This document shows, in pieces, positions 46,695 through 57,328 of a DNA stretch of 64,000 bases. Origin of the DNA: Clostridium sp. KNHs214 (lineage in GTDB: Bacteria > Bacillota > Clostridia > Clostridiales > Clostridiaceae). The position numbers were made by a program, and so were the translations under genes. The notes below the pieces were generated by a model that saw only the letters and a list, made by a program, of their open reading frames with translations, did not search any database and was not told where the DNA came from. The DNA is taken from NCBI RefSeq assembly GCF_000744935.1, contig NZ_JQMW01000004.1, positions 172,869 through 236,868 on the forward strand, written 5' to 3'. How positions within the stretch are numbered: position 1 is the first letter of the stretch; the number at the start of each line of letters is the position of its first letter.

Positions 46695-47642
46695 CTAATT
46701 CTTCCCTTCTTTAGCCACTATACAGCACCATTCACCATCTATATTTAATTCTTCAATAGTGAAGCCATTTTCTTCTAAACATTTAACTACATCATCTTTT
46801 CTATCTAATATTATTCCTGATGATATAAAATAACCATCTTCTTTTATAAAGTTTTTAACATCCTTAGTCAAAAACATTATAATATCTGCTATTATATTAG
46901 CAATTACTATATCAGCTTTTCCTTTAACTACTTCCATTAAGTTACCATGTAATATTTCAATATTATTTAATTTATTAAAGCCTACATTTTGATTAGCAGA
47001 ATCTACAGCTACAGGATCTAAATCTACACCTATTACTTTTTTAGCATTTAGTTTTGCTGCTGCTATAGATAATATTCCTGAACCTGTTCCTATATCAAAT
47101 ACTGTAGAATCTTCTTTTACATATTTCTCTAAAGCCTTTATACACATTCTAGTGGTTTCATGTGTTCCTGTTCCAAAAGCCATGCCTGGATCCAAGTCTA
47201 AAATTATTTCATCATCTTTTTTGCTATACTCTTCCCAAATAGGCTTTACTACTATTTTGTTTCCCACTTTTGTAGGTTTATAATACTTTTTCCAGTTATT
47301 TTCCCAATCCTGTTCATTTACTTTATTATATACAACAATTCCTTTACCTTTATCTATACCAAATTCTTCTAAGGAATTTACTCCTTCTTCTATGTACTTA
47401 ATGTAGGATTGGAATTTTTCATCTTCTTTATAGTATCCTTTTATTACTGCTCCGTCCTCTATATCTAAAAGTTTTTCATCAAAATAATCCCAATCTCCTG
47501 GGTGTTTCTTTTTAAACTCTACATCTTGGGAATCCTGTATAGCTACACCTTTAACTCCTGTATTATATAAAATGCCTGAAACTGCTTCTACAGCCTCACT
47601 ACTAGTTATAACTGTAACTTCAATCCATTCTTTATCTACCAT
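46695..47642 (-). CDS. prmA: Ribosomal protein L11 methyltransferase
   Basis: 315 residues. SAM motif [18 protein letters not shown] near residue 180, post-motif [10 protein letters not shown], and the N-terminal L11-binding domain ([15 protein letters not shown]). Trimethylates L11. It follows dnaJ across a spacer of about 270 bp that contains repeat B3. Confidence 0.97.
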   Translation of the reverse strand: MVDKEWIEVTVITSSEAVEAVSGILYNTGVKGVAIQDSQDVEFKKKHPGDWDYFDEKLLDIEDGAVIKGYYKEDEKFQSYIKYIEEGVNSLEEFGIDKGKGIVVYNKVNEQDWENNWKKYYKPTKVGNKIVVKPIWEEYSKKDDEIILDLDPGMAFGTGTHETTRMCIKALEKYVKEDSTVFDIGTGSGILSIAAAKLNAKKVIGVDLDPVAVDSANQNVGFNKLNNIEILHGNLMEVVKGKADIVIANIIADIIMFLTKDVKNFIKEDGYFISSGIILDRKDDVVKCLEENGFTIEELNIDGEWCCIVAKEGKN

Positions 47643-47822
47643 ATCGTTTCCCCCATACTAATTATTTTCTTATAATATATTATCACATAATATTTCACTA
47701 TGTATACTTTAATTTAAAATTAAGGTTGAAATTCATAGGGAATTTCTTTAATTGTATGCACCTATAATTCATTGGCAAAAAACTAACCGCCTAACTCTTA
47801 TTTAAGTTAAGCGGCCAAATTT

Positions 47823-47921
47823 ATTTAAATGATTATCCCAGAATAAGCATTACATTACCTGAATTATGAAATTTCATAGTTCCATCGCATTGTACCTTTT
47901 TATAGTTTAATCATTTAAATG
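47823..47921. repeat. Family B palindromic element, short copy (B3), overlapping the dnaJ 3' end
   Basis: 99 bp with perfect 13-bp ends ATTTAAATGATTA and TAATCATTTAAAT. The interior shares CATTACATTACCTGAATTATG with B2. The right arm holds the last codons and stop of dnaJ. It may act as the dnaJ terminator. Confidence 0.85.
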
Positions 47922-49059
47922 AGTTTTTTAATTTATCTACAAAAGACTCTTTTTTGTCACCTTCGTATTTTTCACCACTAGCTTCCATAAAGTCTAGAAT
48001 AGCCTTCTTTTGTGCCTCATTTAAATCCTTAGGTACATCTACTATAACCTTCACATACTGGTCTCCTCTAGATTTACTATTTATTCTAGGAACACCTTTT
48101 CCTTTAAGTCTAAATACTGTGCCTGGTTGAGTTCCAGCTGGCACTTTATATTTAACTGATCCATCCACTGTAGGAACTTTTATTTCTGCCCCTAAAGTAG
48201 CTTTTCCAAAGCTTATATGTGTATCTATATATATATTGATTCCATCTCTTTTAAAGTTTGGGTGTGGTTCCACCATTATATTTACATAAAGATCTCCAGA
48301 AGGGCCTCCGTTCTTTCCTGGTTCCCCTTGACCTCTTATAGGAAGTACATTTCCATTATCTACTCCTGCAGGTATATTGATCTTTATTTTTTTTCTCTTT
48401 CTTATAGTTCCTTTTCCGCCACAATGAACACACTTTTCTTTTATTATGGTACCTTTTCCTCCGCACTTATCACAAGTTCCAACGCTTACAAAGCTTCCTA
48501 GTGGAGTATTTCTTTGAACCTTCACCTGTCCAGAGCCGCCACATTTATCACAGGTTACTGGAGAAGTACCTGATTTTGCACCTGTACCATTACACTTTTC
48601 ACATTTTTCATTTTTATCTATAGAAATTTCTTTTTCTACTCCAAAAATAGCTTCGTCGAATTTTAACCTTAATGTGTATTCTAAATCAGCACCTCTTTGA
48701 GGTCCATTTGGCCTTCTTCTTCCAGAAAAGCCACCTCCACCTCCAAAGATGTTTTCAAATATATCTGAAAATCCACCAAAGCCTCCACCGCCAAAGTCTG
48801 AGAAATCAAATCCACCAAAGCCTCCAGCACCACCATTAAAATCTGTAGTACCAAATTGATCATATTGACTTCTCTTATTAGGGTCAGAAAGCACTTGATA
48901 TGCTTCGTTTACTTCTTTAAACTTTTCTTCAGCTTCTTTATTGTCTGGATTTCTATCTGGATGGTATTTTAATGCCATCTTCCTAAAAGCCTTTTTTATT
49001 TCCTCATCACTGGCTCCCTTTTGTAGTCCCAGGATTTCATAATAATCTTTACTAGCCAA
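47911..49059 (-). CDS. dnaJ: Chaperone DnaJ
   Basis: 382 residues. J domain with HPDRNPDN, a Gly/Phe-rich linker ([17 protein letters not shown]), four zinc repeats ([32 protein letters not shown]) and the C-terminal substrate domains. Start is TTG at 49059 in TTGGCTAGTAAAGAT, with AGGTGGTG upstream; no ATG exists near the N terminus. Its last codons lie within repeat B3. Confidence 0.97.
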   Translation of the reverse strand: MASKDYYEILGLQKGASDEEIKKAFRKMALKYHPDRNPDNKEAEEKFKEVNEAYQVLSDPNKRSQYDQFGTTDFNGGAGGFGGFDFSDFGGGGFGGFSDIFENIFGGGGGFSGRRRPNGPQRGADLEYTLRLKFDEAIFGVEKEISIDKNEKCEKCNGTGAKSGTSPVTCDKCGGSGQVKVQRNTPLGSFVSVGTCDKCGGKGTIIKEKCVHCGGKGTIRKRKKIKINIPAGVDNGNVLPIRGQGEPGKNGGPSGDLYVNIMVEPHPNFKRDGINIYIDTHISFGKATLGAEIKVPTVDGSVKYKVPAGTQPGTVFRLKGKGVPRINSKSRGDQYVKVIVDVPKDLNEAQKKAILDFMEASGEKYEGDKKESFVDKLKNSFK

Positions 49060-49129
49060 ATTTATTTCACCACCTAATAACCCAAATTAAGGGAAGGCAA
49101 TAAATCCTCCCCTTATTTACTTTAATCTA

Positions 49130-50980
49130 TTATTTATCGTCTTCTACTTTATAATCTGCATCTACTACATTGTCATCTGATCCTTTAGTATTTGCATTTT
49201 CTGCTGAAGCACCACCCATGTCTGGACCTGCGCCCTGAGCACCAGCTTGTTGCTCATACATTTTAGAAGATATTGCATAGAAAGCTGTTGTTAATTCTTC
49301 TTGTGCTTTTTTAATTCCCTCTAAATCATCTGTATCTTTAACTTTCTTTAAATTCTCTACTTTAGCTTTTATGTCTGATTTTTCAGCATCTGTTACTTTA
49401 TCTCCAAGTTCTTCTAATGTTTTTTCTGTTTGGTAAGCTACTTGTTCAGCATTATTTTTTGCTTCTATTAAATCCTTTTTATTCTTATCTGCTTCAGCAT
49501 TTTGTTCTGCTTCTTTCATAGCTTTTTCAACTTCGTCTTGAGAAAGGTTAGTTGAAGCTGTTATTGTTATTTTTGCTTCCTTTCCTGTTCCCTTATCCTT
49601 AGCTGAAACATTTAATATACCATTAGCATCTATATCAAATGTAACTTCTATTTGAGGTATTCCTCTTGGAGCCGCTGGTATTCCTGAAAGTTGGAATCTT
49701 CCTAAAGTCTTATTGTCTGAAGACATTTTTCTTTCACCTTGAACTATGTGAATTTCAACGGATGTTTGACCATCTGCTGCTGTTGAGAATATTTGACTCT
49801 TTTTAGTTGGAATAGTTGTATTTCTTTCTATTAATGGAGTTGCAACTCCGCCTAATGTTTCTATTCCTAAAGTTAATGGAGTAACATCTAGAAGAAGTAC
49901 ATCCTTAACGTCTCCTGAAAGTACACCTGCTTGTATAGCAGCTCCTAGTGCAACACATTCATCTGGGTTAACTCCTTTAGTTGGCTCTTTTCCTGTAAAA
50001 TTCTTAACTGCTTCTTGAACTGCAGGAATCCTAGTAGAACCACCTACAAGTACTATTTTATCTATGTCATTTATTGAAAGACCTGAATCGCTAAGTGCTT
50101 TTCTCATAGGCTCTATACTAGCTTCTACTAGATCAGCAGTTAATTCATTAAATTTAGCTCTTGTTAAGTCCATATCTATATGTTTTGGGCCTGTAGCGTC
50201 TGCAGTTATAAATGGTAAGTTAATATTTGTTTGCATAGCTGAGGATAATTCTATTTTAGCTTTTTCAGCAGCTTCTTTTAATCTTTGAAGCGCCATTTTA
50301 TCTCCTCTTAAATCTATACCATTTTCATTTTTAAAGTTTTCTGCAATGAAATCTATTATTCTATTATCGAAGTCATCTCCACCTAATTTTGTATTACCAT
50401 TAGTTGCTTTAACTTCAAATACTCCATCTCCTAATTCTAGTATAGATACGTCAAATGTACCTCCACCTAAGTCATATACAAATATCTTTTGATTTGTGTC
50501 CATTTTATCAAGACCATAAGCAAGTGAAGCTGCTGTTGGCTCATTTATTATTCTTAAAACTTCAAGGCCAGCTATCTTACCAGCATTTTTAGTAGCCTGT
50601 CTTTGGCTATCATTAAAGTAAGCTGGAACAGTTATAACTGCTTGAGTTATCTTTTCTCCTAAATATGCTTCAGCATCAGCCTTCATTTTTTGTAGTACTA
50701 TTGCTGATATTTCTTCTGGTGAATACTTTTTATCGTCAATTGGTACTCTATAATCAGTACCCATGTGTCTCTTTATAGATATTATTGTTTTATCTGGGTT
50801 AGTTATTGCCTGTCTTTTAGCAACTTGACCTACAAGTCTGCTGTCATCCTTTTGAAATGATACAACTGATGGTGTTGTTCTAGCACCTTCTGCATTTGGT
50901 ATTACAACTGGTTCTCCACCTTCCATAACTGCAACACAAGAGTTTGTTGTTCCTAAGTCAATTCCTATTATTTTTCCCAT
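49130..50980 (-). CDS. dnaK: Chaperone DnaK (Hsp70)
   Basis: 616 residues. Opens [19 protein letters not shown]; ATPase phosphate loops, [13 protein letters not shown] and [11 protein letters not shown]; substrate domain, then an acidic disordered tail ([15 protein letters not shown]). Core of the CIRCE-controlled hrcA-grpE-dnaK-dnaJ operon. Confidence 0.99.
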   Translation of the reverse strand: MGKIIGIDLGTTNSCVAVMEGGEPVVIPNAEGARTTPSVVSFQKDDSRLVGQVAKRQAITNPDKTIISIKRHMGTDYRVPIDDKKYSPEEISAIVLQKMKADAEAYLGEKITQAVITVPAYFNDSQRQATKNAGKIAGLEVLRIINEPTAASLAYGLDKMDTNQKIFVYDLGGGTFDVSILELGDGVFEVKATNGNTKLGGDDFDNRIIDFIAENFKNENGIDLRGDKMALQRLKEAAEKAKIELSSAMQTNINLPFITADATGPKHIDMDLTRAKFNELTADLVEASIEPMRKALSDSGLSINDIDKIVLVGGSTRIPAVQEAVKNFTGKEPTKGVNPDECVALGAAIQAGVLSGDVKDVLLLDVTPLTLGIETLGGVATPLIERNTTIPTKKSQIFSTAADGQTSVEIHIVQGERKMSSDNKTLGRFQLSGIPAAPRGIPQIEVTFDIDANGILNVSAKDKGTGKEAKITITASTNLSQDEVEKAMKEAEQNAEADKNKKDLIEAKNNAEQVAYQTEKTLEELGDKVTDAEKSDIKAKVENLKKVKDTDDLEGIKKAQEELTTAFYAISSKMYEQQAGAQGAGPDMGGASAENANTKGSDDNVVDADYKVEDDK

Positions 50981-51005
50981 TTTTATTACCTCCTATATAT
51001 ACTGG

Positions 51006-51638
51006 TTAGTTTGCAACTTTAACCATACTGTATCTTAAAACTTTATTTCCTTTTTTGTATCCTTTTTGAAATACTTCAACTACTTCTTTTTCTTTATAAT
51101 TATCATCCTCCACATGCATTACTGCATTATGGAAGTTAGGATCAAAACCTTCTTCTGTAGATATTTCTTCTACACCTATTTTCTCAAAACTATCTTTAAA
51201 TTGCTTTATAGTCATTTCTATGCCTTTTTTGATGTCCTCTACACAGCCCTCCACTTCTATAGCTCTCTCCAAGTTATCTAGTACAGGGAACATATGCTTA
51301 AGTACATCTTCACAGGCATCATCATAAATAGCTTCTTTTTCTTTGGATGTTCTATTTCTATAATTATCATACTCAGAAACTACTCTTTCCAATCTATCTT
51401 TCAATGCATTGTTTTCATTATTTAATTTAGTCTCTTCATCTTTAAGACTTTTATTTTCCTTTTGAAGATTTTTTTTATCCTCTTCTAATTTTTTTATTAA
51501 ATCTTCTTTTTCATCCTTTTTTTCTCCTTTTGGAGAGTTGTTCTCTTCCTCATGATTTTCTATTTCCTCTGCTGTCTTATCCTCAAGTATTGTCTCATCA
51601 CTCAGATCTTCTTTTATTTTTTTTTCCTCACTTGTCAA
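51006..51638 (-). CDS. grpE: Nucleotide exchange factor GrpE
   Basis: About 210 residues. A long charged N-terminal coiled coil (EEIENHEEENNSPKGEKK...) precedes the GrpE core (RVVSEYDNYRNRTSKEKEA and MFPVLDNLERAIEVEG). The start is taken as TTG 51638 because TAAGGCGGTGG, a near-perfect anti-SD match, stands 8 nt before it; a GTG three codons earlier overlaps that SD. Between hrcA and dnaK. Confidence 0.93.
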   Translation of the reverse strand: MTSEEKKIKEDLSDETILEDKTAEEIENHEEENNSPKGEKKDEKEDLIKKLEEDKKNLQKENKSLKDEETKLNNENNALKDRLERVVSEYDNYRNRTSKEKEAIYDDACEDVLKHMFPVLDNLERAIEVEGCVEDIKKGIEMTIKQFKDSFEKIGVEEISTEEGFDPNFHNAVMHVEDDNYKEKEVVEVFQKGYKKGNKVLRYSMVKVAN

Positions 51639-51669
51639 ATGTACCACCGCCTTAATATTTTTATAACCT

Positions 51670-52710
51670 TTATTTATGAAGGTTATCTGAAGAATTCTTA
51701 TTTAGAGTCTTTATGACTTCACTTAATATAGATATCACCTTAGGATAGTGCATTCTTGTAGGTCCTATAATTCCAACAGCTCCTAAAGGCCTATTGTTTA
51801 TACTATAAATAGCAGATATGACACTACAATTTTCTGCACCCTCTATGAAATTCTCAGTTCCTATCTTTATAGATACTTCATTAGGGCTAAGTCCTTCATT
51901 TAATAACAATCTTATCTTTTCCTTGTCATCTAAAAGATTTAAAAATCTTCTAGCACTATCTATGTCATTGTATTCTTGATAATTAAATATGTTCGTAGCT
52001 CCTCCTAAATAAAACTGAGCATCATCGATTTCTCTCAAAGCATCTGCTAATGTGCTTATAATAACTTCTAGGATTTCATAACTATTTTGAAGTTCATCCT
52101 CTATTTCATAAATTATCTTATGAAAAAATTCCTCCACAGTTTTATATCTTAGCTTTTGGTTAATATAATTATTAAGTTTTAGAATCCATTCATCATCTAT
52201 TTCTATATCTAACCTTACTATTGCATTTTTAACTAAAGCTGTATCAGTAACAATAGTTAAAAGTAAATTTGAATTATCTATTGGTGTTAACTGAATATGC
52301 TTTATATAGCTCTGTCTTAAAGAAGGCGCCTTTATAATGCATGTTAACTTTGTAAGCTGCGATAATAATTCTGTAACTTCTTGAATGGTCTTATCCATTT
52401 GAAAAATAGCTAAATCCATAATACTTTTTTGTATTGTAAATTCATCTTCAGGTGATATTGTAGGTAGTTGCATAAACTCATCCACATATAATCTGTATCC
52501 TTTATCCGAAGGTTTTCTTCCAGAAGAGCTGTGAAGTTGTTCTAAATAACCCATCTCTTCTAAATCAGACATTTCATTTCTTATAGTTGCTGAGCTTATT
52601 CCTAAATCATATTTTTTCGCTATGGTTCTTGAGCCAATAGGTTCTCCTGTGTTTATATAGTCGTGAATTATAGCTTGAAGTATTTTTATTTTTCTTTCAT
52701 CTATATTCAT
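51670..52710 (-). CDS. hrcA: Heat-inducible repressor HrcA
   Basis: 346 residues from ATG 52710 (MNIDERKIKILQAIIHDYIN) after AGAGGTGATATTT. N-terminal winged helix (PIGSRTIAKKYDLGISSATIRNEM), then a GAF-like middle and the C-terminal dimerisation part (GAVGIIGPTRMHYPKVI). Binds CIRCE and represses its own operon, with GroEL as the usual corepressor. First gene of the unit. Confidence 0.97.
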   Translation of the reverse strand: MNIDERKIKILQAIIHDYINTGEPIGSRTIAKKYDLGISSATIRNEMSDLEEMGYLEQLHSSSGRKPSDKGYRLYVDEFMQLPTISPEDEFTIQKSIMDLAIFQMDKTIQEVTELLSQLTKLTCIIKAPSLRQSYIKHIQLTPIDNSNLLLTIVTDTALVKNAIVRLDIEIDDEWILKLNNYINQKLRYKTVEEFFHKIIYEIEDELQNSYEILEVIISTLADALREIDDAQFYLGGATNIFNYQEYNDIDSARRFLNLLDDKEKIRLLLNEGLSPNEVSIKIGTENFIEGAENCSVISAIYSINNRPLGAVGIIGPTRMHYPKVISILSEVIKTLNKNSSDNLHK

Positions 52711-52727
52711 AAATATCACCTCTTTTA

Positions 52728-52754
52728 TTAGCACTCATTAGCATTGAGTGCTAA
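52728..52754. promoter_or_regulatory. CIRCE operator
   Basis: TTAGCACTC - 9 nt - GAGTGCTAA, an exact match to the canonical HrcA operator. It lies between the -10 element and the hrcA ATG. Confidence 0.97.
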
Positions 52755-52767
52755 CGACTATGTTTTA

Positions 52768-52796
52768 AACATATCACTCTAAATTTTTTTTGTCAA
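52768..52796 (-). promoter_or_regulatory. Sigma-A promoter of the hrcA-grpE-dnaK-dnaJ operon
   Basis: Minus strand -35 TTGACA (52796-52791), 17-nt spacer, -10 TATGTT (52773-52768). Start near 52760, just upstream of CIRCE. Confidence 0.9.
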
Positions 52797-52960
52797 TATA
52801 GCCTATATAATATAAATTTCAGTTAGTACTATTTAATATTACTTATCCATATTTTTCTCAATATATCTACTTATTACTCTTCCTTAATATGTTTCTCATT
52901 TTAAACATTACTATTTATGTGGCATAAGCAATATAAATAGTCCAATTTAACATAAGAAAT

Positions 52961-54079
52961 CTAATCTAGTATAAAATCACTCATTATACTATTTGATACC
53001 TGTATGCCATCTGTAGATAAAAAAATTCTATCTTCACTTTCAATAATTAAATCAATGGCTTTATATTTATTTATAATATCTCCATATAAAGTATAAATAT
53101 CTATATTAAATTTTTTCTTAAATTCTTTTTTAGAGATGCCCTCTATTTTCCTAAGACCCATAAAAATATATTCTTCTTTATCTTCCTTCGGAGTATTTTT
53201 ATGCCTTTCTATCTGAGCACTATTATTTTTTTCCATAAGTTTAATATATTCACATATATCTTCTGTATTACAGTATCTTTCGCTATTTAAATAGGAATGA
53301 GCTCCTGAGCCACAACCTATGTATTCTTCTAAATTCCAATAAATCAGATTATGTCTACAACGCTTACCTTCCTTAGAAAAATTAGATATTTCATACTGCT
53401 CATATCCATTTTCTTTTAAAAACTTTATTGTTTCAATATACATACTTCTCTCCTCTTCTTCTGAAGGCAGAGATAAATTTTCTAAATTTCTATAAAAGGC
53501 TGTTCCCTCTTCTACTATAAGGCTGTAACAAGAAAGATGCTCTGGCTCCATACTTATAGTATTTTTCAAAGTTTCTCTCCACTGCTCTAAAGTTTGATTA
53601 GGAAGTCCAAACATCAAATCTATATTTATGTTTTTAAATCCACACCTTCTAGCCATTTCATAACTTTTTTTAAAATCTTCTAGATTATGAATTCTTCCTA
53701 AAGTTTTTAAAATATCATCTTGCCAAGCTTGAAGTCCAATACTAATTCTATTTACCCCCATTTTCTTGAAAAACTTAAGTTTTTCCTCTGTAAAAGTTCC
53801 TGGATTCCCCTCTATAGTAAACTCCAAATCTTTTTCCTTTTTTAAACCATCTAAAGCCTTCTTTATAACTTTCCATGCATCTAAAGACAAATAGGTGGGA
53901 GTACCCCCACCTATGAATATGGTATTTATTTTATTTTTAACTCCACTTATCTCTTTACTTAAGGCTTTAGCATAATTCATCATAAAAGATTCTTTTCCAC
54001 TAAAAGAAGGAAAATCGCAGTAAAGACACTTCTGTTTACAAAATGGAATATGAATATATAATCCTACTGCTTTACTCAT
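52961..54079 (-). CDS. hemW: Radical SAM heme chaperone HemW
   Basis: 372 residues. Cys14, Cys18 and Cys21 (CKQKCLYCDF) hold the cluster; FIGGGTPTYLS and RISIGLQAWQD are HemW blocks, and the C-terminal HemN-like domain has GCGSGAHSYL. Formerly misnamed coproporphyrinogen oxidase; HemW lacks the extra Cys of HemN. In anaerobes its heme role is unsettled. Follows lepA by about 75 nt. Confidence 0.94.
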   Translation of the reverse strand: MSKAVGLYIHIPFCKQKCLYCDFPSFSGKESFMMNYAKALSKEISGVKNKINTIFIGGGTPTYLSLDAWKVIKKALDGLKKEKDLEFTIEGNPGTFTEEKLKFFKKMGVNRISIGLQAWQDDILKTLGRIHNLEDFKKSYEMARRCGFKNINIDLMFGLPNQTLEQWRETLKNTISMEPEHLSCYSLIVEEGTAFYRNLENLSLPSEEEERSMYIETIKFLKENGYEQYEISNFSKEGKRCRHNLIYWNLEEYIGCGSGAHSYLNSERYCNTEDICEYIKLMEKNNSAQIERHKNTPKEDKEEYIFMGLRKIEGISKKEFKKKFNIDIYTLYGDIINKYKAIDLIIESEDRIFLSTDGIQVSNSIMSDFILD

Positions 54080-54155
54080 TTTAAATTCCTCCCTGTTTTT
54101 AGCAACTGTTCTACTGTTCTCTAGTGCCCAGTTACCAGTCCCTATTCATCAATCT

Positions 54156-55961
54156 CTAGTCAACCTTAAGTATGGACATAAATGCCTCCTGTGGGACTTC
54201 CACAGAACCTACCTGTCTCATTCTCTTCTTACCTTTTTTCTGCTTTTCTAAAAGTTTTCTCTTTCTAGATATATCTCCTCCGTAACATTTAGCAAGTACG
54301 TCTTTTCTTAAAGCTTTTACAGTCTCTCTTGCAATTATTTTAGACCCTACCGCTGCCTGTATTGGAATTTCAAACATTTGTCTTGGGATAATTTCTTTTA
54401 ATTTTTCAGCAGTGTTTCTTCCTCTACTGTATGCCCTTTCCTTTGGCACTATCATAGAAAGTGCGTCCACCACATCTCCATTTAGAAGTATATCAAGTTT
54501 TACTAGTTCTGTCTCCTTATACCCATCCAATTCATAATCTAAAGAAGCATATCCCTTAGTCCTTGATTTTAATACATCAAAGAAATCATAAATTATTTCA
54601 TTAAGAGGTAATTGGTAATGCAGAACCACTCTTGTAGTTTCTATGTATTCCATGTTTATAAAATTTCCTCTTCTTTCTTGACATAATTCCATTATGGAAC
54701 CTACGAAATCAGAAGGTGTTATTATAGAAACTTTTACTATAGGTTCTTCCATAGCTCTAATCTCTGATGGATCTGGCAAATTAGTTGGATTAGTTATATC
54801 CATATGAGTTCCATCAGTTTTATAAACTTTATATATAACAGAAGGTGCTGTAGTTATTATGTCTAAATCAAATTCTCTCTCAATTCTCTCCTGCATAATC
54901 TCCATATGTAAAAGTCCTAAAAATCCACATCTAAATCCAAAACCAAGTGCTACAGATGTTTCTGGTTCAAATAAAAGAGCTGCGTCATTTATTTGTAGCT
55001 TTTCTAAAGCCTCTTTTAATTCATCATATTTAGCTCCATCCACAGGATAAATTCCACTATACACCATTGGTATAGCTGGTCTATATCCCGGAAGCGCCTC
55101 TGCAGTAGGTCTCTTAGCTTCTGTAACTGTATCACCTACACGAGCATCTCTTACATTTTTAATAGATGCCGTAAAGTAACCAACTTCCCCTGCCTTTAAC
55201 TCTTCTACAGGATAAAAATTAGGTGCAAAAATACCTACTTCTGTTACTTCATATTCTTTTCCTGTGGATATAAACTTCATCTTAGTTCCTTGCTTTATAG
55301 TTCCATCTATAACTCTTATAAATGAAACAACACCTTTATAACTATCATAGTAAGAATCAAACACCAACGCCTTTAGAGGTGCTTCTTCATCTCCCTTAGG
55401 TGCAGGTACTTTTTCTACTATAGCTTCTAAAACATCTTTTATATTTAATCCTGTTTTAGCTGATACAACTGGTGCAGCATGAGCTTCTATGCCTATTACG
55501 TCTTCTATTTCATTTTTCACTTCATCTGGTCTTGCACTAGGTAAATCCGCCTTATTTATTACTGGAACCACTTCTAAGTTGTGATCCACTGCTAAATAGC
55601 AATTAGCCAATGTCTGAGCCTGAATACCTTGAGTAGCATCTACCACTAAAATAGCCCCTTCACAAGCTGCTAAACTTCTTGAAACTTCGTAGTTAAAGTC
55701 TACATGTCCCGGAGTATCTATTAAATTTAATATATATTCTTCTCCATCTTCACTTTTATATACAAGTCTTACTGCCTTAGACTTTATAGTTATTCCTCTT
55801 TCTCTCTCTAGCTCCATGCTATCAAGAACCTGTTCTTCCATTTCTCTACGAGTCAATGTGCCAGTTTCTTCTATCAATCTATCCGCAAGGGTAGACTTAC
55901 CATGGTCTATATGTGCTACTATAGAAAAGTTTCTTATGTACTTTTGTCTTCCACCTTTCAT
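54156..55961 (-). CDS. lepA: Elongation factor 4 (LepA)
   Basis: 601 residues. G1 AHIDHGKST at 16-24, G3 DTPGHVDF, G4 NKAD; the unique C-terminal domain ends with [21 protein letters not shown] GTPase that acts on the ribosome. ATG 55961 stands about 8 nt after GGCGG. Conserved order gpr-spoIIP-lepA-hemW-hrcA is kept, with the family C element between spoIIP and lepA. Confidence 0.98.
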   Translation of the reverse strand: MKGGRQKYIRNFSIVAHIDHGKSTLADRLIEETGTLTRREMEEQVLDSMELERERGITIKSKAVRLVYKSEDGEEYILNLIDTPGHVDFNYEVSRSLAACEGAILVVDATQGIQAQTLANCYLAVDHNLEVVPVINKADLPSARPDEVKNEIEDVIGIEAHAAPVVSAKTGLNIKDVLEAIVEKVPAPKGDEEAPLKALVFDSYYDSYKGVVSFIRVIDGTIKQGTKMKFISTGKEYEVTEVGIFAPNFYPVEELKAGEVGYFTASIKNVRDARVGDTVTEAKRPTAEALPGYRPAIPMVYSGIYPVDGAKYDELKEALEKLQINDAALLFEPETSVALGFGFRCGFLGLLHMEIMQERIEREFDLDIITTAPSVIYKVYKTDGTHMDITNPTNLPDPSEIRAMEEPIVKVSIITPSDFVGSIMELCQERRGNFINMEYIETTRVVLHYQLPLNEIIYDFFDVLKSRTKGYASLDYELDGYKETELVKLDILLNGDVVDALSMIVPKERAYSRGRNTAEKLKEIIPRQMFEIPIQAAVGSKIIARETVKALRKDVLAKCYGGDISRKRKLLEKQKKGKKRMRQVGSVEVPQEAFMSILKVD

Positions 55962-56165
55962 CTCTACTACCGCCTTTCTTAACTTAACCTATACGAAAAC
56001 TATTTTTCCATAATTAGTATCCATTAACCTATTTTTTATAAATCAATATTATTTATGCATATATAATAATCCATTTTTTAAGGTAAACTAAATCACAGTA
56101 AATTATACCACAATCACCTGAGCCCATGTCAAGACATAAGAAAATTGTGAAGTAAGTGCCATAAG

Positions 56166-56397
56166 AAAAATCACACTTTAAGTCCGTGAAATAATTGTAA
56201 TTTGGAACTAATCACAATACGCTAAGAACTTCTACATGTTTGCAGATTTCAATTCCCTAAAACCTTAACTCGCTCCTTGCGTCCCTCAAACAAGAAGGTT
56301 TCTTAACGGGAATTGAAATCTGCAAACATAAGAAGTTCTAAAGCTAGTTCCATAGTCCCCAATTCCAATTTTTTCACTCCCTTAAAGTGTGATTTTT
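56166..56397 (+). repeat. Family C terminal domain, copy 2
   Basis: Outer stem AAAAATCACACTTTAAG / CTTAAAGTGTGATTTTT. Next GTGAAATAATTG... / CAATTTTTTCAC with AATTTGG / CCCAATT. Then AGAACTTCT / AGAAGTTCT, GTTTGCAGATTTC / GAAATCTGCAAAC and CAATTCCC / GGGAATTG. Inner AAACCTT / AAGGTTT. Loop ACTCGCTCCTTGCGTCCC then TCAAACA. The pairing plan equals copies 1 and 3 while many arm bases differ on both sides. Confidence 0.82.
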
Positions 56398-56922
56398 CGG
56401 TTCATGCATAAGCTATCTATGGAAGAATACAGCTAACTAAAGGATGATTTTCCTCCACTACGTTATGGAAAATCTTTTATTGGCGGCAGCCAGCCTAAAT
56501 ACGTAGGCATAATTAGGATTTATATATAAGAATATATAACTTTAATTGTTGGATAAATAAGAACTTGTAGATAAGTAATAGGTAATAGATAAGAGCTCTT
56601 ACCTGGTCTACACTACAAATTTAAGATTTATATAAATCAATGCTTCACGGCAAAATATATTAGGCCTTATTTAGTGCTTTATAAAGTTTTTTTGGCGTGA
56701 GCCTGTTCATTTATAATGAATGATCGGCATATATGTTAAGAAACATAAATATGTATTATAACAACAAATTCTAACAGCTAAAAACTAGAACCTAGTACTA
56801 AAAAACATTTGATGACTAAGGATTTATATTAGTCCCAAAATGATTTAGTGGCAGTTCTTAATTTTCAGGCGGAGTTTATTTAGGCTGGCTATCGCCAATA
56901 AAAGATTGTTAAGCCCTTAAAG

Positions 56923-56968
56923 AAAAGCTATAACTATTCTATTTAATGAAATTGTTATAGCTTTTTTT
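56923..56968 (+). terminator. Terminator-like hairpin inside the family C element
   Basis: AAAAGCTATAAC / GTTATAGCTTTT, 12-bp perfect stem with a T-run on the plus strand. It lies in the segment that seems inserted relative to the other arm. No plus-strand gene ends here, so it could close a transcript that starts within the element. Confidence 0.6.
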
Positions 56969-57068
56969 GCTATTCCATTTATTTAATTAAAGATTTTCCG
57001 TAACATAGTGGAGGAAAATCCTCCTTTAGTAGGCTTTCTCCTCCCATAAGTAATGTACGCATGAACTG

Positions 57069-57300
57069 AAAAATCTGTCTTTAAGGTAACAATAAATATA
57101 TTTTCTTAGACTATTGAGCTAGCTTTAGAAATTCTTTGTTTTCAAATTTCAATACCCGTTAAGAAGCTTTCATGTTTGAGCGCCGTTAGAAGCGAGTTTG
57201 AAAGCTTTAGGGTATTGGAATTTGAAAACATTAGAATTCCTTGGCGTATTGCGAACAGTCTAATAAAATATATTTATTGTGGACTTAAAGACAGATTTTT
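57069..57300 (-). repeat. Family C terminal domain, copy 3
   Basis: Minus-strand reading: outer stem AAAAATCTGTCTTTAAG / CTTAAAGACAGATTTTT, a TATATTTTATTAGAC stem, GTTTTCAAATTCC / GAAATTTGAAAAC, CAATACCC / GGGTATTG, and inner AAGCTTTCA / TGAAAGCTT (exact in this copy). Loop AACTCGCTTCTAACGGCGC then TCAAACA. Closely similar to copy 1, inverted relative to copy 2. Confidence 0.82.
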
Positions 57301-57328
57301 CTTATGGCACTTGCTTCACAATATATTC

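Larger units (their letters stand above)
56147..57319. mobile_element. Family C palindromic element, full-length copy, non-coding
   Basis: 1173 bp. Ends GTGAAGTAAGTGCCATAAG... and, inverted, GTGAAGCAAGTGCCATAAG... form 26-bp TIRs with one mismatch. Just inside each lies a 232-nt multi-stem domain (56166-56397 and 57069-57300) in opposite orientation. Further in, the left arm 56400-56550 and right arm 56875-57060 keep matching in reverse (GATTTTCCTCCACTACG, GGCGGCAGCCAGCCTAAAT), broken by an apparent insertion at about 56911-56985. No ORF of note. It ends 10 bp before the spoIIP stop codon. Confidence 0.82.

Noticed and set aside
56147-57319. Decayed protein gene or prophage remnant in the lepA-spoIIP gap
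   Set aside because: Inverted homology and paired arms account for most of it; no frame shows recognisable protein motifs.
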